This document shows, piece by piece, positions 32,847 through 44,671 of a stretch of 64,000 nt of DNA. Origin of the DNA: Chrysopilus asiliformis (Eukaryota > Arthropoda > Insecta > Diptera > Rhagionidae); assembly GCA_964034945.1 (NCBI GenBank), contig OZ035962.1, positions 88,700,650 through 88,764,649 of the forward strand. The letters are read 5' to 3'. The position numbers and the translations under genes are program-made. Under the pieces are notes generated by a model that saw only the letters and a program-made list of their open reading frames with translations, ran no database searches and had not been told where the DNA came from. Position 1 is the first letter of the stretch; the number at the start of each line of letters is the position of its first letter.

Positions 32847-32981
32847 TTTTTTTACTAGTATGTAAGATTTAGTTTAGAGCAAAACACACTTTTTTCGTTC
32901 AACTTCTGTGTTTTATTAAACGGTTTACAATATAATATGAATTTTCCAGATTTTTATGACGCATACGGTATAAATATAAAA

Positions 32982-33069
32982 TTCAAGAAAAAATCGCAAT
33001 CGTAAAAATAACCTTAGAGTTTTTACATTCTCTAAGGTCCTTTTTACGATTGCTATTTTTCTTGAATTT
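32982..33069. repeat. Compact 88-bp hairpin
   Basis: The left arm 'ttcaagaaaaaatcgcaatc' through 'ccttagag' pairs with the right arm 'ctctaaggtcc' through 'gattgctatttttcttgaa' around an 11-nt loop. It lies 13 bp beyond the mariner-like element. A tiny foldback element or a transcribed hairpin are both possible. Confidence 0.65.
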
Positions 33070-34839
33070 CTCTGCGAATTTTATTTAAAATTTATTCCTC
33101 GAATTTTCTTCATCTATCACGCAATAAAATTACTAAGCAAAAGTCAAAATTTGAATTTATTCGGACGGTTTTATATGAAAAAATTCGAGTTCGGGTGTCT
33201 TTCCGAAAAAAATTTCTGAATTTTGTGTTGTACTGTAAACGAATGTGAGACTTGAATCTAGTGTCACAGAATAAAATACAGTATCAGATGTAAACGGGAT
33301 GTAATAAATTTTAGATTCTACTATTAATTTAAACAAGCGGTTTAAAAAGAAGTACGACATATAATGGTCAAGATTAAGGGCATTGTACATAATTTGCTCT
33401 TCAAAAATTAAGTATACAATTGGAAAATAATTCTAGAAAGGTGCAAAAACAGAAGTATTACTGCAACTTGATAAAATTATTGTCAGTGAACATTTTTCGA
33501 AGAGTTACTCTAAATGGTATTGTGAAACTCTGAAAATCTAAAAAAAACATTCACATTTGGAAGGTGCTTTTGCTTTGAAAATGTGATGCAAACTAATGTA
33601 GCAAAACACATCCCGTGAATTTTTCTTCCTTTTTCAAAAAACTGAAGGTCCTGCGCAAAGAAAGCTCGGGGGTGTTGCCAACCAATGAATTCGTACTGCC
33701 CGACACGGCAGTAAAGAGATTTTTTTTTGCCTTTTCGCCATCTAGAAACGGAGAATTTTTTTCTGTTTTATTTTTATTTTAATGAAAATTCACACGGAAA
33801 ATTCTCTCTTTGTTCGTAAGCATTTATCTTAAGGAAAATGTATTTAAGAACAGCGACAAGCAGCGACAGTGTCGCAGTAGACGAGGCAGGATACTTGCAA
33901 ACCTTAGAAAATTCATCGGTTCATTTCATCGATGAACTGTTGAAGGACTTTTGCATCCCCTGAACCTTATAGTCGGTCTTAGGTCGACCAGGACTAAGGA
34001 AAATTGACGGGAAAAATTCACCAAAGCTAAAAATGCTAATGGATGAAGGTCTATCTGTAGTTCTTGTCGTATTTCCAAATGGAAGGAAATTTGGAGGCTT
34101 TTTATTCCTGACGGCTGATATGAATTTCTTTGCCTGTTTTTCTTATTTTCTTTCTGATTTTTGATGATTTATTGTTTGCTTTTTGCGATGAGGTGGATTT
34201 CTAAGTCCAGTCGTCGAATGAAATCTCTTAAGTGCTTTTCCACGTATCTCGTCGTTCTGTCCATTTCACGGTGAAAAGAATCCATAAATGCACCACAATC
34301 AAATTCCAGGCAATCTTCAAGGATTTTCGCTCACCGTGAAAATATGCGATGAAACCACTTAGCAAAGGTCTTAACTCTTCTTTTGTTGTACACATACGGA
34401 AGAAAGCCAAATAATTGATGAAAATTGTTAGCTATTTAAATATTACCTTCATAGATTTTGGACCTTATTTTGTTATTCTTTTTTTTTTTTGTTTTGTTAC
34501 GTTTGTGAAAAGAAAACCTTTTTTCGCGATTTAAAGAGTCTACGATACAAATAAATGTCACACAAAACTTCTTTTTGATTGACATGTTCAAATTATTCGT
34601 CAATATGTTGGGAATTGATTATTATCGATATAAAGTTACGGGAAAATTTGTATTACACGTTTTACTGCTTCAATTTCGTATTCGAAATGATTTATTTAAA
34701 AATTTTATTTACCAAAACTATTATAAAATTATCGAAATTTACTTTAAATCATTTTTATAAAAACGCTTCGCGTGGCGATGGTTTTTCCGGATAAGAAACA
34801 ATTTTATCAGAAAACGCATCTATTCGATTTGTAAAGTTT
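33070..34839. other. Unannotated sequence
   Basis: Only 60-77-codon frames without recognisable domains; no delimited repeat found. Confidence 0.35.
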
Positions 34840-35300
34840 CAAAACTAGGGGAAAGTGAGGTCAAATAGGGTACCTAACCAAAATTACTCACTGGTCCATT
34901 GTGGTCCATTGGCTTTTGATGTATGGTACGGTTATGTAAAATCATATTTTAAACACATTTAATCTTTATAAATTTTTCTCCGGTTTCGAGAAAATTGTAA
35001 AAAAATGTTTCATTTGTATAGGTGAGAGGAAAGGAATGGTCCGATTTGTCTCGTTCAAAAACTTAGGCTTCCTATTTATGAGAAACGGAAATGTATCAAA
35101 TTTGAAATCTCTAGATTAATGCTTCCGAATGTCTGGTGTTCCCGAACAGACAGACAGACAAACGTACAGACGAATGGACATACGGTCGAACAGACGGACA
35201 GACGGACGGACATGCGGAAATCAAAATCTTTTGTCATCCCTAACACCCTGGTGTAGTTCATTTTTACGATTGGTTCAATGCGTTACAAACACGACCCTTT
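34840..35300 (+). repeat. Family-A dispersed repeat
   Basis: Same order as copy 1: 'aaaatcatattttaaacac', 'ggtttcgagaaaatt', a run of GACA/GACG units, 'tcatccctaacaccctggtg', 'tgcgttacaaac'. The minus-strand frame 35076-35261 is a by-product of the GTCT run. Confidence 0.65.
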
Positions 35301-35400
35301 GTTTTTGCGTTTTTTTCTCCACGGGTGGCACAAAACTGGGTACTATACCCGCATTTATCCTATATTTAGAAAATAAATAAAAAGTAAATCGTTATCTTTA

Positions 35401-35777
35401 AGCTAGAACCTGAATCGTACGTCGATGCGTCCGTCATGCGTCCGCCCGGTTGACAGTTTTATGCGGTGACAGTTGGGTACGGCAACGAATCTGGAGTTAA
35501 TTCATTATTTTGCACTTCTTCTATTAGTTTATCGTCGAAACAATTACTTTCAATTTGTTCCATACTTAAATTGCTTAAATCGTAAACAAACTTTTTTGCG
35601 AAATGACATTTCCGTGCGTGGCCGCATGTAAAAGTAGAAAGTCGACCTACTCTATGCGTTGCCGCATCGGAAAACGTATTATTAGGGGAGTACTCATAGC
35701 AGCCCGTTGATTTTACTCGACCTGTCAACGTGACGGACGCATGACGGACGCATCGACGTACGATTCAGGTTCTAGCT
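35401..35777. mobile_element. TTA-flanked foldback MITE (377 bp)
   Basis: Arms of about 45 bp begin AGCTAGAACCTGAATCGTAC. TTA at 35398-35400 and 35778-35780. Two copies of 'gatgcgtccgtcatgcgtcc'-type sequence lie inside each arm. A minus-strand frame of 89 codons (35459-35728) runs through most of it; its C-terminal half is acidic ('LSMEQIESNCFDDKLIEEVQ') and unrecognised. Confidence 0.8.
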
Positions 35778-35794
35778 TTAAACAAAATTTCAAA

Positions 35795-35870
35795 CGATTT
35801 AACAAGGTGTTTTTGCTATTCTGTAAAATTTGATATTGTGGACTTAGCACAATTTCACTTTAAGCTGACG
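35795..35870. repeat. Single diverged arm of the 7696-7953 MITE family
   Basis: It matches the right half of that element: 'cgatttaacaaggt', 'cttagcacaatttcactt', 'agctgacga'. No opposite arm seen. Confidence 0.55.
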
Positions 35871-36255
35871 AAATACATTTTCGATCCTTAAAATAAAATT
35901 ATTGATATATTACTAAAATAAAAATTAGTGCTGTTTTTTTGTATCCGGCACGCTCCTAGACGTCTAATATCGCATTTTTCGTCCTATTTGCGAACCAGCA
36001 TTGCCTTTCTAATTTCGGCGCATTACGATATCTAGTAATAGATAAGAAAAAGTAAATCTGACTCACATAACAAAACTATCTATTTTTTGTTAATTTAACG
36101 CAAATTTAACGCACGCATATGGGCCACAACCGGGTATACCCGATTTTACCTTGAACGGTTTTACCACGGAGAGCCATTTAGAAAGAACTGTTTGACAGTC
36201 TCATCTTTTGTATAGCAATTTTTTTAAATTGACGAATATCAATTAATTTTATGTA

Positions 36256-37241
36256 GGGTAACTCACGTATAGATGCCCCACATTTTGACTTTGCTATATT
36301 TCACAATGAAGAAAGACATTTTCGATTTTTTTTTTATTTTTAAATATTAGTCTGTACACTTATCTACAATTTCAGCCGAAAAAAACTTACATTATGTTTT
36401 TCTTTTACTGTGATAAAACTGTTTTTGTTAGTCTCTACTTTTTGGGATAGATGCCCAACCTATGGGGTGGACGCCCAACATGACAAATGTGCATGTGGGA
36501 TAGATGCCTTTGAGGAAAAAAAAGCGTTTTATTAAGTTATAACAAAATTTTATTGTATATTTTAATTCATTTACATACATATATGTCTATCCAATATACA
36601 CACACTGCAATATAAAAAAAATTAATTAAATAATAAAGAAAAAAATAACAAAATTCAGTGTCTTTCGGGAGGAAATCGAGCGGCCTCTAATTTCTGAATA
36701 TGACGCACGAGCCGTTTTTCATTTTCGAATCCAAGGATAGGATGTTTACCTATAATAAATAAGTATTTTCAATGAATGTGGGAAAGCAAATAGGTATATA
36801 TTATTACCTAGAGTTAATTTGCCCCTAAGGTCAACTATCCCTTTAAAAAAGAAGGCGTCTATCATTTTCATACCGGATAGATGCCCCAAAAATTTAATAA
36901 ATTAAGTGTGGATAAAAAAAAAAATTTTTTTTTTCACAAACACTAAACACTCCATTTGACACATAAAAAATAAAAAAATATATACATACTTCTTTAAGCA
37001 AAAGTTCCAAGAGTTTTTGTGCAGCTCAAAATAAGTTTTTGGAGTTTTCCCTTGTTCGAAAACAAAAATGGCCAATTATCCCGCAACACGTCTGACTCTC
37101 GCGAATTTTAACAACGCACTGAAGTTTCATTGAGCAAACACTTGATATGTAGGATATGACATGTTCCGTTTTGTTTCGTTAAGTACGAGTTTTTAACAGT
37201 GAGGCATCTATCCTAGTGGGGCATCTATACGTGACTTACCC
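36256..37241. mobile_element. TIR element with internal ATAGATGCCC repeats (986 bp)
   Basis: The ends GGGTAACTCACGTATAGATG and the complement of 'catctatacgtgacttaccc' form imperfect inverted termini. TA at 36254-36255 and 37242-37243. The decamer 'atagatgccc' and close variants ('gtggacgccc', 'gatagatgcc') recur at least six times between the ends. No transposase frame. Confidence 0.75.
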
Positions 37242-37487
37242 TATACTATAAGCTATACACTCACCCTACGGAATTTCCGCGGTCGACCAAGGTTAACTGA
37301 AAGTCGTTCTGAAATGTACACGGTTAACGCGAAGTAAACTTTACTTGCGTTCTGAAATGCCGAATTTGAGCTGCCAAAGTTAACTTTATCAACTGTGCTC
37401 GAGAGCTGAGTGGAGGAAAGTAAACTTTACTGAAATGCCCGAGTAAAGTGAACTGCGCTGTCAAAATAGATAAATTTTATTTAAATA

Positions 37488-37771
37488 CTAGCTTGCATAC
37501 CCGTCGTTGCAGGGTTAAGTTTTTTCAATTTTTTTTATGGTCTATGTTGGAGCTAAACTTCAGGCCAATCGGCTCGGTAGTTTCCCCGCGAAAGGGTAAC
37601 ATAGAGGAAGAGCTAAGTTTCGAGATCACTTTACCCCCTCCCCTTACTCCCCCCACCCCTCGCACTACTTTTCCGTATGCCTATGTTGGAACCAGAACTA
37701 CCACAGACACTCATGCCAAATTTCAAGTCAATCGGTTCAGCCGTTTTTGCGAAAAAGAGGAACAGACAGAC

Positions 37772-37804
<33 letters not shown>

Positions 37805-37831
37805 CTAACTCATTTTTATATATTAGTATGA
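37488..37831 (-). mobile_element. Helitron-like non-autonomous element (344 bp)
   Basis: On the minus strand it starts TC and ends CTAG, with A before and T after, matching the Helitron rule. A hairpin-like 'aacgacgggtatgcaagctag' region precedes the 3' end. Near the 5' end is a GTCT run (plus-strand GACA, 37763-37803), followed by 'cggctgaaccgattgacttg'. It belongs to the same group as 13816-14210 but lacks the 122-bp units. Confidence 0.65.
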
Positions 37832-38015
37832 TTTAACTTTTGTGTATGTTGGATAAGGATTTTACGAAAAATAGTGACTATAGTTTTAAAAATATTTTGC
37901 TTTCAGTTAGCAAATGTGCAAATTAACCAAATCTCGTTCCGAGATGCCGCAGTAAAGTTTCCTTTAATTTTCACTTGGGAAATCACCAGTTCTAACTTTG
38001 ACTAAGCCAACCTTA

Positions 38016-38502
38016 AGGGCCAAACAGATGACGGCAGCAACGGCGACTGCGGCGTCGACTGCGACGTCATTTTGGGCGTCGAAAAGTCGAGTGGAACACA
38101 TGCATGACACTCGACGTCGGGCAGCGTTCCAACCACAAAAACTTTGACATTTCTGAATCGTGTTTGCGAGATATAAAAAATTATTGAAGTTAATCGTGTG
38201 CGCGTTTTTGCATTATTATAATCTTATTATTAATTAATGTTATTATATTGCACAAAACACTTTTGACGTTCACTTATTATATCGATGTTGTCAGTCCTCA
38301 TTTTCTCTAAAATTTTCGGTGGCACCCCCACGACGACGGCGTCGAATTTAGAGATTTTGCTAAATTTATTTTGAAGCCGAAGCCGCAGTCGCAGTTGCTG
38401 CCGTCATGTAGGCTGCCCCATATGAATTCATGGTTTCTAATTTTTTTTTGACGTCGCAGTCGACGCCGCAGTCGCAGTTGCTGCCGTCATCTGTTTGGCC
38501 CT
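38016..38502. mobile_element. GC-rich TTA-flanked MITE (487 bp)
   Basis: Termini of about 55 bp begin AGGGCCAAACAGATGACGGC; TTA at 38013-38015 and 38503-38505. The arms are CpG-rich ('gcgtcgactgcgacgtc'), in contrast to the AT-rich surroundings. A second, internal copy of the arm motif ('gccgcagtcgcagttgctgc') lies near 38390. The 68-codon minus frame here is a by-product. Confidence 0.8.
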
Positions 38503-38535
38503 TTAAGTTTATCATAAGGAACGCACTCATATAAG

Positions 38536-38780
38536 CAGTGGCGGCTTTATAGGGGAGGAATTGCCTCCTCATAACATTTGATAAAAATGTTTTTCTAAAG
38601 TATGCCTTTAATTCTTTATACCATAATGGATTGTATAAAAATCTGTATTAAATAATAATTTAAAATAAAATCTTATTCTCTAGTGTCGAATTCTCTAAAA
38701 CATAAACTACAAATTCTCTTCATAGAGGCTAGGCTCCGATTCGTTGCCTCCTCATTTCAAATATACACGAGCCGCCACTG
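38536..38780. mobile_element. hAT-type MITE (245 bp)
   Basis: The ends CAGTGGCGGCT and AGCCGCCACTG are flanked by an exact 8-bp duplication CATATAAG (38528-38535 and 38781-38788). An inner pair 'ttgcctcctcat' occurs twice as a direct repeat. No transposase. Confidence 0.85.
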
Positions 38781-38788
38781 CATATAAG

Positions 38789-40513
38789 CAACAAAATGCC
38801 TTTAATTAAATAAAACCAGCATATTTTTATATAATAATCATCTTTATTTCTTACACTCAATATTTCATTTAAATTTATTTTGCATAAATGTCATAAATAT
38901 ATAATTTTTAGATATTTGTTTTTGCATCTTTTTTTTTCTTGTTAAATATATTTTTTTTAAATATCATCAAATCAATAAACAAAATTCATTGTCGGTGTTA
39001 ATAATTCATACTAAAATCACTCGTACACTTTTTTTAAATAATTCTTTTGATATTGTTCCGCTTGTTTCAATTTATTTTAAATATTTTTATTTATTAAATT
39101 CTTTAATACCAATTTTCATGTCAACATCGCTTCAAGATTCATAAAAGGAAAATGAATTAAACAATTTTGCAATTCATTAGCGAAAATAGTTTAGCGCTTA
39201 TATGCAAACGGTTTTTTTTCTCAATTATCTCGAAATGATTCACAATTCTAGAAAATTAATAGAATTAAATTTTCCAAAGCATTTAAAGCATATTTCAATT
39301 TAAAAAAAACATGAAATGCGAATTATTTAAATGCTCTTTTTTCATTAATTTTGTTTATTTGCTATTCACAGTCATCCGAACGATCACATCAAGCATTTTT
39401 TGTTTGCTAAAATTAAAGACACATTTTAATCAATAAAAAGCCAAAAAAATATATTTATACGAATGTACTTAGTGCACTTCTAAAATTTATTTATCATCAT
39501 ATCTCTCTCACATGTGGAGTTAAACGCATTTTAATTGTGTTTTGTTTTATTATTATTATTATTATTTTTATATTTCTTGAAGTTTTTGAGAACACATCGT
39601 TTGTTTGACTTTAAATAGTTTTCATTTTATTTTATTTTATTTTAATACAAATTTAAGCTTACATCAAAAAATAATTTCTAGTGCTTTGTTTATAATTCGT
39701 TACAATTTTTATTACAATATATTTTATTTTTTATTATTTAATCTTACTTAAACTCATAACATTAATTTAATTAAATTTTGTTCCTTGACCAATTTCCAAA
39801 ATTTCATGAGTTTCAATAATTTTGATCCATCTATACTTTGATTTAGCTTGCTTTAAAGGCCAATTTTATTTTTATTGAAATTATATTTTCTTCTTGTCTT
39901 GTATCAAAGTTTCAGAGCCAATTGTTATCATTCTCCCAATGGACAAAATTTGTTTAAATAAAAATATTTGCGTTTCAGAGCTTTGGCATACCGAGCGCGA
40001 TGCGTTGGTGTATTGAGCGGTTTTTAACAGCTGCCAAACGAACTCAGGCATTTTCCTTATACAAACAGCTTTTATATGTAGGGTGACCATACTTCTCGGA
40101 TTCGCCGGGGCAGTTTCGGATTTAGGGATATTGTCCCGGCGTCCCCATTTATACGATTTAGTCTGAAAACTAAAAAGGTTCGCCTGCGGTACAATTTCTT
40201 GATAAATATTTACCTTCATACTGTTTTTATTTATAAAACATCGCCTGCGGCACATTTTACTATATATAATGATTGATTATAACGAGTATTTATCCCATAG
40301 AATTTTGACTGCGGCGCAGAATAAAAATACCATAAAAAGTGACAGAAAAACTCACTTCTTTTGGATAAAAGATGGGACGTAAGACAGTTTTTTTTCGCAG
40401 GTGCCGCTTTGACTTGTTTCTTTGAGAAGTTTTATTTTCACCACAAATGTCTTGACCGAAAAGCCGGCAAAACAAACACAAAACAGAAATTATAAGGATA
40501 CGATCACCAAATA
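38789..40513. other. Very AT-rich non-coding sequence
   Basis: Homopolymer-rich sequence without genes. At 40189-40310 three 'gcctgcgg(c/t)aca'-like motifs related to family J occur. 'tagggtgaccatac' at 40079 looks like an element end, but I found no partner end. Confidence 0.4.
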
Positions 40514-40790
40514 CAGCCATGTTCAAAAGTGTTAGGCACCATTTCAAAATCAATTTTTTCCTGTTTACGTGTATATAATATGATAGTGAAACAATGTGAT
40601 TTTAAGAATATCAAAATTTATTTATCTGACTAATATTAGGTGGGCCCACCCCTAGCCCTTATTACAGCAGCGAGTCTTTTCGGCATTGTCGCTACAAGCC
40701 TATTTTCGTGTCGTCACTTATAAAATCCCATTCCTCCTGAATAGCCCTTTTGTAAAAAATGGGGGTGCCTAACACTTTTGAACATGGCTG
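40514..40790 (-). mobile_element. Deleted Tc1-like element (277 bp) with transposase C-terminal remnant
   Basis: The termini CAGCCATGTTCAAAAGTGTT and complement extend about 27 bp; TA at 40512-40513 and 40791-40792. On the minus strand, about 40625-40745 still reads like a Tc1 transposase C-terminus: 'EEWDFI', then an 'RQCRKDSLL' segment where relatives have a 'SMPKR' type motif, then 'GVGPPNIS' where relatives have 'GGPTKY'. The frame is broken by stops. Everything upstream is deleted. Confidence 0.75.
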
Positions 40791-40841
40791 TATATAGATG
40801 AATTTCTTATTCCTGTATTGAGAGCCATCTACCAGTTATCG

Positions 40842-41048
40842 CCCTGATTCTGATTGACTTGCGTTACGACAAATGTTACATGAATCGATTTGGCTAGAAT
40901 TAGGTTTATTAGTTGGACAAAAGTACTACAAATATAAAACTTTTTGAGGAAAAGTTGATCCCAATTATGGCAGAATACGTTAGAGTTACAAGTTGCGATT
41001 TGAAGAAGAGTTGTGTGGTTTCAAAAATCAAATCTATCAGAATCAGGG
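40842..41048. mobile_element. TIR element 'CCCTGATTCTGAT', copy 1
   Basis: The left end CCCTGATTCTGATTGACTTG and right end 'atctatcagaatcaggg' are inverted. A related, larger copy occupies 44672-45318. No clear target duplication. Confidence 0.6.
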
Positions 41049-41149
41049 TGTTTGTTTCATGCTTGAAATCAAAATTGCACAATTAATGCTTGAAAACAAA
41101 GTCGTGCTGAGTTTTAACCTCATGCGCAAACTGAGTTATAAGTACTACC

Positions 41150-41600
41150 GAGCAGCGCCGTGACAAAGCAAAGTGGCGCCTGGAGCAAAACCTGTATTTG
41201 ACGCTTCTTCCCTTTGAAAAATATTATAAAAACTCATTTTTGTGTGCTTGGAATTTTTGAAAGACCAATTAGAGAGGAGGTTTGTCGTAATTTTCGTTTG
41301 TGATGATCTACAATACATAAAAAGTGTATCTTAGTTCTTCAGCATATATTGCGCCGCAGACAAATTTTTAATTAAAAAACGCATATAGGCGAAGATGTCT
41401 TGTAAAATAAATTGCGCCGCAGGCGAAAACTATTAAATGCCAATGTCAAATGCACCTTTAAATTGACCAAACTATTGCATTGCCAGATAAGCGTATATTC
41501 ATGTACCGTCCTTTGTGAGATCCAAATTTCATGCAATGTCTAGTCGATTAGTTTTTTTTAAGTAAATTTACTAAACCATGGAAGAAATTTTTTTATCATA
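41150..41600 (+). repeat. Family-J repeat, copy 2
   Basis: Counterpart of 1900-2565; lacks the roughly 190-bp internal block of copy 1. Carries two TGCGCCGCAG motifs (about 41350 and 41413). Confidence 0.55.
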
Positions 41601-42968
41601 TTACGAAATCGCCTGTTTCAATTTGTTGTACTCATCTAAAATTTACATCCGGCTAGTGGCGATTTTTTGGCGCCCTCTTTTGATTTACGAAAATAAAAAA
41701 TCGCGCAACTTTTACTGCTAGTGTAACGCTTTACCATAAAAACTCTTTTTGCAATTAAATCGCATCGAAAACTAAGAAAATTTTACATTTAATGAGTGTT
41801 AGGCTTTTTAATTTTTATCATAATTTTATATTAGTTATTATTTATTAAGTTTAGATAAGAATTCTAATTTGAACTTAAGAAGAATATCCTGTTTAATGTT
41901 TTATATTTTATACACTGAATCAACCACTTAAATTTCTACATTAAGCTGATTTTTTTTTTGTTGTTGTTGTTGCTGTATTAAAAATAATAAATCTTGCTAC
42001 ACTTTATTAAAAATTTATTTTTATATGATTTTTACTAGATATGAAAATTTAAAGAACTATTGAAGATGGTGGCAGTTTTATATCCATTCGAATCTATTTT
42101 ACTTTTATCCGTTTTTTACATTTCAATAAAAGACAAACTTTCAATTGGAAGGTTCTTAAATCCAGTCGTGTGTTTATTAAAAGATACAATTTCTAGTTTA
42201 ATTTCTTTTAAGTTTAATTAAATAATTTTTTTTTGTTTCAAACGATTAATGGCAGTTTTTATTACATTCTTATTGGCTAGAGAATTGTTTTTATTGAATG
42301 AACTTTTTTAAGTGTTTTTCGAAGAAGAATTCGTGCAAGCAATTAAAATATTTCTAATTAATGAGTTTTTTTAAAATTTACTTGAAGTTTTTTTTGTTAG
42401 AAAATTCTTAGTTTTATGCACATCGAAATGTACTTCGATAGATCAAATTTTTTTAGTTCAAATATTCGAATTTAAACACAGTTTTAGCTACATATTTTAT
42501 CGACTGTTTTGCTTTGTTTAGTTTAAAACATCCTAACTAGAGTATGTTTTATGATTTACCACGAAGCGGGAATTTTGCTGTGATGCGTGTTAAAAATATG
42601 TGGTGCTGGAAATAATAAATCAACAACTAAAATGGTAAAAAAAACACAAACAATAATTTTTGAAACACATAATATTAATAACCTTTTAAATTATTTTACG
42701 AAACTTTCTGTAACTTCATTTCTTGCAACAAAAATTCGTAAAATCGACCTCTACTAGAAATCGTTAACCGATTTTTTTGTATTTGAAAGTTTTTTTAGTA
42801 CCACAGAACCTTTTTTTTGAAAATTTTTTATTTATTTTGAAAAAAAATCCAATTGGAATTCGACCTGAAATACGGCAGTTATATTTTGAAGTTATTTTGA
42901 TTGAAATTTGATGTATGGGAAAGCATTGTTTTTTTATGAAATACAGTTTTTCACAAAATCGCATAAAC
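41601..42968. other. AT-rich non-coding sequence
   Basis: Includes a short (TTG)n run near 41955. No gene or delimited element. The 8-bp target site GCATAAAC of the next element closes it. Confidence 0.4.
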
Positions 42969-43269
42969 TAGGGATGTCAAAAAAAACCCGGTTACCCGGT
43001 GTTTTTGCTTCGGTTAACCGGATTTTTTCGGTTTTTTTGCACGGTTATACCCGGTGTTTTTTTAAAGCCAAAAACCGTTCAAAAAAATCGATTATTTTTT
43101 TTGTACGGAAAAATAATTTTAAACCAATTTTCGTGCAACTGCTTTGTTAGAAACACTTCTTTTTAAGCACTCTAGACCAAATACGATATTATTTGGTCTG
43201 TGCCATTTATAGCCTCTTAATGGATTATATGGCCCTTCACGTCTTTTGTTTGTATTATAGTGTACAGTA

Positions 43270-43736
43270 CAGTAATCCCTCCCACTGCGCGTTTTTCTAA
43301 CTGCGCGGTTACGTATTTAACACTAGATTGCCCAAGGAAGTCAAGCAGTCATAATGACTGCTTTTGGCAATATAGGTATAACACATACATATATATATAT
43401 ACCGGAAATGAAGGAGGGGGGAGGTAACTACAATTATTAATAAACGCATTTATATGTTGTACAAAAAGTCACAAAATTCTAACAAATTGTGTCATTATTT
43501 ACATAACTGTTTTTCTGATTGAAATTAAAAAGCTGTCAAAATGACTTGCTTGGACAATCTAGTGTTAATAACAAAATTTCGAACTGCGCGGTAAAAATCT
43601 CGCAGCTGCGCGGTTTTTTTTTATAATTTTCGTTTAAAAAAACATGTTTCTAACCCCAAAATTTCATACAAAGTAGGGCTCACAGTGCGCGGTCTTTTTG
43701 TGGAACGTATCTACCGCGCAGTTGGAGGGATTACTG
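43270..43736. mobile_element. pogo/Tigger-type MITE (467 bp), middle layer
   Basis: The ends CAGTAATCCCTCC and GGAGGGATTACTG are inverted, with TA outside (43268-43269 and 43737-43738). The inner repeated 'ctgcgcggt' blocks resemble the arms of pogo-group elements, which start CAGT and duplicate TA. Contains 43321-43564. Confidence 0.8.
43321..43564. mobile_element. piggyBac-type MITE (244 bp), inner layer
   Basis: The termini CACTAGATTG and CAATCTAGTG, flanked by TTAA (43317-43320 and 43565-43568). Next to the termini are inverted 'cccaagg(aa)' and 'gcttgg' blocks. Same family as the 57-bp element at 32388-32444. Confidence 0.85.
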
Positions 43737-44671
43737 TATTTGTTGTACAACAAATTTGTGTTTTTAATAACCGATTTTTTGGACCCGGTTAAACCGGCCC
43801 GGTTTAACCGAAAACCGGGTTTTTTCAAAAATTTGACATCCCTAGCATAAACCTTTGCAAAAATGATGAATGAGTAACAGAATTTAACAATTTTTGAAGA
43901 ATTTTCCTTTATTTTTACGAGAAACGAACTAAGCAAGATTTCGGACACAAAAATTATTTTTACTGACTAAAATCCTTAGAGAGTTCTTATAATTTTATAT
44001 GTTTTCCATTTACAAGAACTGGTAAAAGTAATTTTTGTGTCCGAAATTATTTTCTGAGCCTTGCAAATAATATATTATATTTAATATACCTAAATTTTTC
44101 ATATATGGTATAAAAATTAACATATTTTCAGCTTCCCGCTGTATTGCAATGCCTGCGTGTTTTTTATTTGGAAAAATCCAAGACCTCGGTATTGTTATTA
44201 ATTGAAATTCGAGGTATTCTGCAGACTAGTAAAAAAACTTGAAAAAACAACTTGGGCCAGCAAGAAGACGGTAACACCACTTTTTATACTTTTCGGGAGA
44301 AAAAACGTTTTTTCAAGCATCACAAAATACCAATTCGGAACGGGAGAAAATCTTTTTCGGAGTTACCTCCATTTTCTGAAAGTGAAGTTACCCCGTTCTT
44401 GCTGCAAGCCCTTCAATTGCCAATCGAAAAAAAATGCTGAAAATAATAAAAACACAACAAGCAACATGAGGATGAGGATGGCAATAAACGATGGATAAAA
44501 ACAAAAAAGTAGTCATCATCTGAAAATTTTATAAATTTTGTGTTGGTACACATTTCGAATCTCCAAAAATCGTTTAACCCTTTCAGAACCTTTAATGGAT
44601 TTTCCGAACAATTCACAAATAAATTTTGCTGATTTGATTTCCACAAAAGATGAAATATTCCGATTTTAAGG

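Larger units (their letters stand above)
30371..32968 (+). mobile_element. Mariner/Tc1-superfamily element split by a hAT-type insertion
   Basis: The termini CCGTATGCGTCATAAAAATC and its reverse complement at 32949-32968 are exact. TA flanks at 30369-30370 and 32969-32970. Without the 1698-bp insertion (30850-32547) and one 8-bp duplication, the element is about 0.9 kb, shorter than an autonomous copy. The transposase has an internal deletion between the DNA-binding domain and the second Asp motif as well as the insertion. The N-terminal sequence recalls the ITmD37E group of mosquitoes (inference). Confidence 0.85.
42969..43844. mobile_element. hAT-type element (876 bp), outer layer of a three-level nest
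   Basis: It begins TAGGGATGTCAAAAAA and ends TTTGACATCCCTA. An exact 8-bp duplication GCATAAAC lies at 42961-42968 and 43845-43852. Subterminal 'cccggttacccgg' and 'ccggtttaaccg' blocks form further inverted repeats. Contains 43270-43736. Confidence 0.85.

Noticed and set aside
37448..37777. 109-codon plus-strand frame ending in Gln-Thr-Asp-Arg
   Set aside because: It lies across a Helitron-like element and reads into its GACA microsatellite.
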